From positions 1 to 31,476 of IMG/VR virus record IMGVR_UViG_3300042889_000900: 31,476 nucleotides of DNA; one strand, written 5' to 3'. The stretch's first letter is position 1. Each line of letters begins with the position of its first letter. The notes beneath the pieces were generated by a model, which was given only the letters and a program-made list of their open reading frames with translations, was not told where the DNA came from and did not search any database. The translations under genes and the position numbers were made by a program. Positions 26,281 to 31,476 of this stretch are shown here, in pieces. Source of the stretch: a virus.

Positions 26281-26310
26281 TAAAGATAACAAACAAAGTT
26301 CAAAAGTCAA
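26281..26310 (-). promoter_or_regulatory. promoter of the 67-aa gene
   Basis: TTG-N19-TATCTTTA (caa 26308-26310, taaagata 26281-26288), placed just after the Rnl2-type ligase gene. Confidence 0.65.
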
Positions 26311-26313
26311 CTA

Positions 26314-27354
26314 TTAAACCATTTTAAAGAACATCTCCCTTACTTTGCTGGAAAGATATTTATTTATTTCTTTAGGTTCAATGTTATTGGTTACCATAGT
26401 ATCCATTTCTTCTTTTACTACATCATTTACAACCCATCTGATAACATCACCCATCTTTTTAACATCGATTGGTTCATCATTAATGAATGTATTTTCAAGT
26501 GCTTGATTGAAACGACTTTCAGTAACTGCATATTCTACAAATTTTTGAATACCCTCCAATTTTTCAACATCAACACTTGCAAGAGTTTTAACCTTAGAAC
26601 TAGAGTGTTTTTCACCTTTCACCTTAAAGCGATGAGTGATACCTTTTACTTCAGTTGACCAAACAATACCTTCACCGATTCCAGAGAAGCCAAAAGCTTT
26701 CGCTACAGGACATTCTTCTTCAACAGCGATAGTAAGTTCAGATAATTGATTTTGAACCAAAGCAGGCATGTTAAAATCAATATCAATTGAAAATGTTTCA
26801 TAGTCATCAATATTGTAGATTTTGTTTTCTGGTGATTTCAAATATGAATAATCAACCCAATAAGCTGGTTGGTTTTTTAATTCTTCTTCATCAGCAACGA
26901 TTGGACTAATCTTAACCCCAAAAATAAAGAAAGATTTAGGGAGATTGGTAATACCAACACCTTTTTGAATATTACCACCACACCACTCACCATAAATAGT
27001 GACTGTATTATGTTCGTAACTAACATTAGTTTTTTCTTGAATCTCACGGAATAACTTATTAAAAGCATCTTTGTTAGATTCAGCAAAGAAAGCGAAAGCT
27101 GCGTTATCTTTTTCTGGTGTAATGATATTCTCACGAGATTGTGCCCAAAACCCACCATCTTTGTTATAAGATACAGCAGCATTGGTTCCATGTAATTTTA
27201 CCGTACCTTTGAATGTAAGCACTGGTTTTGGTAAACTATGGTCATAAATAGCATCACCATTTTCATCTAACCCAACATAGTTGTAATGTCTGTTTATATT
27301 CGTCACGACACTTCTAAACTGCTCGATAGACGGAAATTTTATCATTTTTTTCAT
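26314..27354 (-). CDS. RNA ligase, Rnl2 family
   Basis: 346 aa, close to the 334 aa of T4 Rnl2. Nucleotidyltransferase motif I is FKGTVKLHGTNAAV with adenylated Lys53. The KxHGTN form separates Rnl2/RNA-editing ligases from DNA ligases. Motif Ia-like SRENIITP, motif III-like VTIYGEWCGG, motif IV EGIVW and motif V RFKVKGEKHS are in order. A helical C-terminal domain follows (about 250-346). It should seal 3'-OH/5'-P RNA nicks in a duplex. It lies downstream of the 220-aa outer-membrane-like gene with a 14-bp gap. Confidence 0.9.
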   Translation of the reverse strand: MKKMIKFPSIEQFRSVVTNINRHYNYVGLDENGDAIYDHSLPKPVLTFKGTVKLHGTNAAVSYNKDGGFWAQSRENIITPEKDNAAFAFFAESNKDAFNKLFREIQEKTNVSYEHNTVTIYGEWCGGNIQKGVGITNLPKSFFIFGVKISPIVADEEELKNQPAYWVDYSYLKSPENKIYNIDDYETFSIDIDFNMPALVQNQLSELTIAVEEECPVAKAFGFSGIGEGIVWSTEVKGITHRFKVKGEKHSSSKVKTLASVDVEKLEGIQKFVEYAVTESRFNQALENTFINDEPIDVKKMGDVIRWVVNDVVKEEMDTMVTNNIEPKEINKYLSSKVREMFFKMV

Positions 27355-27368
27355 TTTATCTATTTTTA

Positions 27369-28031
27369 TTATTTAACTTTATTATGGATTGGTCGTTTTG
27401 AACGTGTTACACGTGTCCTGTTTAATAATATACCACCATCATCTCTTATTAAACCATATCTTAAAAATAAACCAGTGAAAGATTTATTTAAATCATCATT
27501 ATCACCAGTAAAATTATAAGTACCAATTATAATTCCTAAACCCCAATTATCACCAACCTGTGCAAAGATTGTTGATGAAATCTCAAGCATGATTGGCATT
27601 GTTTTAGAAAATGTATAACCAGCACCAATTGAAATTTCATTACTGAAAATACCATATTGACATGCATCCATTGTTAATCTACCCTGAATGTATAATTTAT
27701 TTTCATTATGGTCTTGGTATTGTGTAATAATAGAATTATCTACCAAATAGCTATCAGAACTATAATTAATTAATTTAGCTTTACCAATAGCCAATCCAAC
27801 ATCTACCATACCTATCGACTTACCAAATTCAATATTTTGAGTAATGCGTTCTGATAACGTCTCACCAAGTTGACCAGCACTCATCAAAGAAACAAACATA
27901 CTTCTAACATACCATGAACTTTTAACCTTAGTATTGATTACGGAATCTTTACTAATAGATAATGAATCTAGTTTAATTTGACTATAACCACTTATTGTGA
28001 TTAACAACATGACTAAAATTAATTTTTTCAT
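27369..28031 (-). CDS. predicted secreted outer-membrane-type protein
   Basis: I start it at ATG 28031 because MKKLILVMLLITISGYSQ is a clean signal peptide; an upstream in-frame ATG would bury it. The mature part is rich in alternating aromatic and polar strands (NEISIGAGYTFSKTMPIMLE, WGLGIIIGTYNFTG) and ends with a basic tail, like a small beta-barrel. A phage gene for an outer-membrane protein could alter the infected cell surface, for example to block superinfection; this is inference. Overlaps the end of the 69-aa gene. Confidence 0.7.
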   Translation of the reverse strand: MKKLILVMLLITISGYSQIKLDSLSISKDSVINTKVKSSWYVRSMFVSLMSAGQLGETLSERITQNIEFGKSIGMVDVGLAIGKAKLINYSSDSYLVDNSIITQYQDHNENKLYIQGRLTMDACQYGIFSNEISIGAGYTFSKTMPIMLEISSTIFAQVGDNWGLGIIIGTYNFTGDNDDLNKSFTGLFLRYGLIRDDGGILLNRTRVTRSKRPIHNKVK

Positions 28032-28032
28032 G

Positions 28033-28242
28033 TTAATTATTATCAGATAAAAATTGTTCAATTATTTCCTCTTCCTCTTCATCAGTTCCTTCTGCATCAT
28101 TTAACCATTCAATTGAATCAACCCCATATTCATCCCAAGAATCCCAAGTCGCATGAATAATGAACTTTCTTCCATCTTCCATTTCCCCATTATAATCGTA
28201 AAATGCGGAGATTAATTCTTCGCTACCGTAATCTATTTTCAT
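28033..28242 (-). CDS. small acidic protein, 69 aa
   Basis: Starts MKIDYGSEELISAFYDYNGE, strongly acidic with a DEEEEEIIEQF C-terminal helix. The ATG overlaps the TGA of the small membrane protein upstream (ATGA). Negative charge could mimic DNA or bind a basic partner, but no function is recognised. Confidence 0.72.
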   Translation of the reverse strand: MKIDYGSEELISAFYDYNGEMEDGRKFIIHATWDSWDEYGVDSIEWLNDAEGTDEEEEEIIEQFLSDNN

Positions 28243-28412
28243 ATTATTTTATTTTTATTTTTTATTATTGTTTCACTCATTTTTTTATTAAAGAAAAAAT
28301 CTGATTTCTTTTTTACTTTATATCTTTGATAACCAAAAAATAAGATAAATAATATTACCAAAGGTAATAAGATACTAATTAAAATTCCGATTATTGTGAA
28401 TATTATTTCCAT
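28239..28412 (-). CDS. small membrane protein, 57 aa
   Basis: One long membrane helix (MEIIFTIIGILISILLPLVI, then LFILFFGY) and a basic tail (KVKKKSDFFFNKK). The ATG follows the DNA ligase stop codon within 2 nt and its TGA overlaps the next ATG, so it is fully embedded in the ligase operon. Function unknown. Confidence 0.65.
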   Translation of the reverse strand: MEIIFTIIGILISILLPLVILFILFFGYQRYKVKKKSDFFFNKKMSETIIKNKNKII

Positions 28413-28413
28413 A

Positions 28414-29820
28414 TTACGTTGTTATTAAAGATAATCCAATAGCTGAATTTTGAATTTCAATACATTCTTTTAAAGTATTTGCTTCTATTTTATCATCCCT
28501 AAAACCTTTAAATGCTGGGTGAAGAAGTGAATAATTACCATTACTGTCATGTGATAAACCAGAACACTTAACTTCAATTATAGTACCTAATAATTTGTCT
28601 TGATTTTCTGTAATTTCTTTCATTAAAGTTTCTTTTAATCCTTGTGGTCTTGTTTTTAGTTTACCACATAAACTTTCAACATTTAATGAACTAATAACAT
28701 TTTCATTTTTAGTACCTTTAGCCCCATAGTTAAATCCAGTAATTTTCAAATCTAAATCCAATTCCAATTTACATTTAATTTGCCATGTTGGTTTACCATC
28801 TTTCCACTCACCATCCCATGCTTTAAGGATTGTTCCTTCTTCACCTGCAGCCAATACTTCTTGGAAGTGTGTCATTGCTTGTGCATAGTTATGAACTATA
28901 GTGCTTTCAATCATTTTAACACTAGAAGAATTAGCATTTTCAATTAATCTTTCCAAATACGCTAAACGTTCAGCATACTTAAGTTTAGAAGCTTTGTTGA
29001 AATACTCATCAACAGTAAGTCTATCCCATACGGTGTATCTGATTTTCTCTAAAGCACCAGTGAAACTACCATGCTTATCTTCAAAGTTGGTTATTTTCTT
29101 ATCGTTTTCTTTATCAGTTCTGGAATCACGTTTAGAACAAATATCAATAAGCGATGCAATGATACCATTTGACTCATAACGAGATACACCATCCATAGTT
29201 AACTCACCATTAAGTACGCAATCTTCGAAAGAAGTTAATTCTTCCAAGAATTTAGCACCAGTAAGGATTGTTGGTTCACCTTGGCGGCTTTCCATTTCAA
29301 CTTCACCATTACGAACAATAGCGTTGCAATAACGACCATCCATTTTGATTTGTGATATTCCTTTGGCACCTTTTTCAAATACCTTACGAGCTTTCTTCTC
29401 ATCAAACGATACAGCACCCATATAAGGAGTATCTTCAATAAGACCTTTGAATACTTTATTCATGTAAGTGGTACCTAAACCAATTTTACAATCTTTGTCA
29501 ATGATACGCTCAAGAATATAAGCATCATCAGTAGATACACCACTTAAAAGAACTACAAGCCAATTTAATGCATCAGTACCAGTAATGCTTCTATCAGTAA
29601 TACGTTTCAACCCATCTAACGCCCATTCTAAAGTTTCACCACCATTGTTAATCCAACTGTATTCTGGAAGTTGTTTAATATAAAATTTAACCCTTTTAGA
29701 ATTAGCTAAATATAAAACACGTTTCAACAATTCATTGTCAACATATTTTGTAAGGATTGCAACCTTAGCATTTGTACCACCTTCAGCAGCAATTTCGTCA
29801 AAAATTTCTTTAATTTTCAT
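28414..29820 (-). CDS. ATP-dependent DNA ligase, T4 gp30-like
   Basis: 468 aa against 487 in T4. Motif I is ISQIKMDGRYCNA with catalytic Lys159, the same position as in T4 ligase. Motif Ia-like SRQGEP, motif III-like LNGELTMDG, motif IV EEGTILKAWDGEW and motif V WQIKCKLELD are in order. A C-terminal OB fold follows (about 360-468). It joins nicks in DNA during phage replication and recombination. It is the first gene after the promoter at 29841 and heads an operon with three small genes. Confidence 0.93.
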   Translation of the reverse strand: MKIKEIFDEIAAEGGTNAKVAILTKYVDNELLKRVLYLANSKRVKFYIKQLPEYSWINNGGETLEWALDGLKRITDRSITGTDALNWLVVLLSGVSTDDAYILERIIDKDCKIGLGTTYMNKVFKGLIEDTPYMGAVSFDEKKARKVFEKGAKGISQIKMDGRYCNAIVRNGEVEMESRQGEPTILTGAKFLEELTSFEDCVLNGELTMDGVSRYESNGIIASLIDICSKRDSRTDKENDKKITNFEDKHGSFTGALEKIRYTVWDRLTVDEYFNKASKLKYAERLAYLERLIENANSSSVKMIESTIVHNYAQAMTHFQEVLAAGEEGTILKAWDGEWKDGKPTWQIKCKLELDLDLKITGFNYGAKGTKNENVISSLNVESLCGKLKTRPQGLKETLMKEITENQDKLLGTIIEVKCSGLSHDSNGNYSLLHPAFKGFRDDKIEANTLKECIEIQNSAIGLSLITT

Positions 29821-29840
29821 AATGTTATTGTTTTAGAGTG

Positions 29841-29871
29841 CAAATATAATACTTATTTTTAAACTACCAAA
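29841..29871 (-). promoter_or_regulatory. promoter of the DNA ligase operon
   Basis: TTTG-N19-TATATTTG (caaa 29868-29871, caaatata 29841-29848), extended box TTTGGTA. Confidence 0.85.
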
Positions 29872-30249
29872 TTAATTTTCTTCTTTTTCTTTTGCGTGGT
29901 CATCACATAGTGTACATAACCAATTTTTAATTTTCCTATTGGTACCATCATTACCACATTTCTCACATGTTTTATATGATAGTCTTTCATATTTAGAAAT
30001 AACTTCTTGATACCCTTCAGAATATGTTTCAATATAGAATCTAAGCCCACCAAATTTTTCTTTAACCTGAGCAATTCGTTTATCCCAACCCAAAGCAATC
30101 AATTCATTTATAAGGTCTTTAATTAAAGGATACCAACCTTCATACACACTAAAATAATACGCATCAACGATTGGTCCTTTGTCTTCTCTATACGTTCTTT
30201 CTAATCCACCAATGGAAACTAGAAATTCATCCATTTCTTCTTTACTCAT
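29872..30249 (-). CDS. hypothetical zinc-finger protein, 125 aa
   Basis: Starts MSKEEMDEFLVSIGGLERTY. The middle VKEKFGGLRFYIETYSEGYQ is a recurring motif of an uncharacterised phage/bacterial family. It is followed by a C4 zinc site CEKCGNDGTNRKIKNWLCTL plus C (CxxC...CxxC). The start lies 3 bp after the Rnl1-type ligase stop, so it is cotranscribed with it. Function unknown; nucleic-acid binding is possible through the zinc site. Confidence 0.77.
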   Translation of the reverse strand: MSKEEMDEFLVSIGGLERTYREDKGPIVDAYYFSVYEGWYPLIKDLINELIALGWDKRIAQVKEKFGGLRFYIETYSEGYQEVISKYERLSYKTCEKCGNDGTNRKIKNWLCTLCDDHAKEKEEN

Positions 30250-30251
30250 AA

Positions 30252-31376
30252 TTAAAGCATTTTATATAATAATTTATCATCGTATTTAAATATAAAGTCT
30301 TCAACAGACTCTATTTTACCTTCTGCCAATCCAAAGTATAAACCTGTAAATGGTTTTAAGGTAGTGTTATCACATACCTCAAAAACTTTCATTGCATATC
30401 TCTTTTTTTCAGCTGGAGTTATTTCTTTAGGTTTAGCTAATCTCAATATTTCCCACGTAACATTTAACGTTTCAGTTAATTTATCGTAGTTTTCTTTTAA
30501 CTTATAAAGTTCATCTTTTCTTTCTGGGAAAGTTGATGCGAACTCTTCAATCTCATTAGTCTTAACTATTGTAAGGATATTATGTTCAGCTGTTTTACCT
30601 TTTAAGTGGTGAACAGCCAGGTACGCTGGATTTTTTATTTTAACACGATTAAAATTAGCATCCACAACAACATACCCTTCTTCTGACCATGGCATACCTT
30701 CAAATGTATGTAACAAAGCACCTATATCTTTCGCATTCAAGTCAAACTTTTTAACCAGTGGTAACCCAAGTGATATAGCAACCATTTCCAAGTCTTTTCC
30801 AGATAGTTCTACTAGAGTTTCTCTGTTTCTAACTGTAAGGATTGTAGCAGATGATTCACCATGTGGTTTAACCACTATATTATATGGTGTAGTTAATTCA
30901 AAAACGTATATGTGATTTTTATCTAACAAACAATTATTAAAATTATATTTGTTATTTACAGTATCCCAAAACAATTCATTGAATGTGGTACCCATTTTAT
31001 TGTTTACTTCACCTTCACCTTCGGCTGTACCAGTAGTAGCAGCAAACCATGTTTCTTTATTCCAGTCCCAATATACTTGAATCATGGTACCATCTAGTTT
31101 TTCTAACACACTAGCAGTACTCCAATCTATTTTAGCAGCATTACCTTCTTGTGAGTTAAAAAACTTTCTGAACGCTATCGACATAACTTTCCATGTATCC
31201 ATTTCAAGTATAAGCCCACGACAATCTTGCATTTCTGGAAAAGCCATAAGTGTTGGTGAAACAAGTTGGTCATATTTCAAAAGAATTTTAGAATCATATT
31301 CACGAGTTTTTAATTTAAAATCTGATATTGCTTTATCGATTCCATGTATCGCTATGTAATTTTGTATTGCTAACAT
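30252..31376 (-). CDS. RNA ligase, T4 Rnl1-like
   Basis: 374 aa, the same length as T4 RNA ligase 1. Upstream motif CRGLILEMDTWKVMSIAFRK (Rnl1-type N-terminal domain), motif I VLEKLDGTMIQVYW with adenylated Lys93, motif III-like HIYVFELTTPYN, motif IV EEGYVVVD, motif V VKIKNPAYLAVHHLKG, and the helical C-terminal domain typical of Rnl1. In T4 this enzyme with Pnkp repairs tRNA cut in the anticodon loop by host nucleases such as PrrC. No Pnkp is visible in the window. Confidence 0.92.
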   Translation of the reverse strand: MLAIQNYIAIHGIDKAISDFKLKTREYDSKILLKYDQLVSPTLMAFPEMQDCRGLILEMDTWKVMSIAFRKFFNSQEGNAAKIDWSTASVLEKLDGTMIQVYWDWNKETWFAATTGTAEGEGEVNNKMGTTFNELFWDTVNNKYNFNNCLLDKNHIYVFELTTPYNIVVKPHGESSATILTVRNRETLVELSGKDLEMVAISLGLPLVKKFDLNAKDIGALLHTFEGMPWSEEGYVVVDANFNRVKIKNPAYLAVHHLKGKTAEHNILTIVKTNEIEEFASTFPERKDELYKLKENYDKLTETLNVTWEILRLAKPKEITPAEKKRYAMKVFEVCDNTTLKPFTGLYFGLAEGKIESVEDFIFKYDDKLLYKML

Positions 31377-31395
31377 AATTTATTGTTTTAGTAGA

Positions 31396-31427
31396 CAAAG
31401 GTAATGATAAAAAACTATTTTACCAAA
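31396..31427 (-). promoter_or_regulatory. promoter of the Rnl1 / zinc-finger operon
   Basis: TTTG-N20-TACCTTTG (caaa 31424-31427, caaaggta 31396-31403), extended box TTTGGTA. Confidence 0.8.
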
Positions 31428-31476
31428 TTATTCACCATTTTCTTCACCTTCTTTATTGTCATTCCTTAATTTTTTT
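31428..31476 (-). CDS. 3' end of a gene cut by the window edge
   Basis: An open frame of 15 codons runs to a TAA at 31428-31430, reading ..KKLRNDNKEGEENGE, an acidic hydrophilic C-terminus. The promoter of the next gene begins right at its stop codon, as is usual for this phage. The product cannot be identified. Confidence 0.5.
   Translation of the reverse strand, partial: KKLRNDNKEGEENGE

Noticed and set aside
1-31476. CRISPR array or prophage attachment site
   Set aside because: No regularly spaced repeats were seen, and the broken tRNA halves are not in the arrangement of att sites (no intact tRNA with a distant matching 3' end repeat was found).

Overview
This strongly AT-rich window looks like part of a large tailed dsDNA phage of a Bacteroidetes (Flavobacteriia-like) host. 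Three things point there. Almost all genes lie on the minus strand in tight operons. The genes lack Shine-Dalgarno sites and follow the Bacteroidetes promoter form TTTG/TTG-N19-20-TAnnTTTG. The gene set includes T4-type enzymes: a DNA ligase whose Lys159 matches T4 ligase, a 374-aa Rnl1-type RNA ligase and an Rnl2-type RNA ligase.

Layout, left to right (transcription mostly runs right to left). 1-1.6 kb: tRNA array A (Tyr, Gln, Gly, Lys, Lys, and a class II tRNA with a UGG anticodon) with a GIY-YIG endonuclease gene. 1.6-1.8 kb: a 33-aa microprotein unit. 1.9-2.8 kb: a UVR-motif protein and an internally duplicated membrane protein. 2.9-9.8 kb: an envelope/ABC-transport locus (coiled-coil protein, membrane coiled-coil protein, substrate-binding/OmpA fusion, permease, ATPase), interrupted by a plus-strand ribbon-helix-helix (RHH) + HNH cassette. 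9.9-11.1 kb: tRNA array B with several abnormal tRNAs and long structured spacers. 11.1-13.1 kb: a LAGLIDADG gene, an odd tRNA and two unknown genes. 13.1-13.9 kb: tRNA array C with a second microprotein unit. 13.9-16.6 kb: two possible virion-packaged proteins. 16.6-18.6 kb: tRNA array D with two HNH genes, broken tRNAs and a third microprotein unit. 18.6-31.5 kb: nucleic-acid end-processing genes (nucleotidyltransferase, 2H phosphoesterase, PARP, Rnl2, DNA ligase, Rnl1) mixed with small unknown genes and two more RHH + endonuclease cassettes.

Four themes stand out. (1) Several tRNA genes are non-standard: an Asp tRNA with a perfect cloverleaf but no T-loop or D-loop consensus, a class II tRNA with a UGG anticodon, tRNAs with 6-nt or enlarged anticodon arms, orphan halves, and two halves in inverted order that can pair as a permuted tRNA. 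The phage also encodes two RNA ligases. (2) Three plus-strand mobile cassettes pair a 52-54-aa RHH-like protein with an overlapping homing endonuclease behind one conserved promoter. (3) Three units share the layout promoter, leader hairpin, 24-33-aa ORF, terminator, tRNA array. (4) A phage-borne ABC-transporter-like locus has its solute-binding domain fused to an OmpA peptidoglycan-binding domain.

No database search was run. Family calls rest on motifs read from the translations, and RNA folds were drawn by eye.
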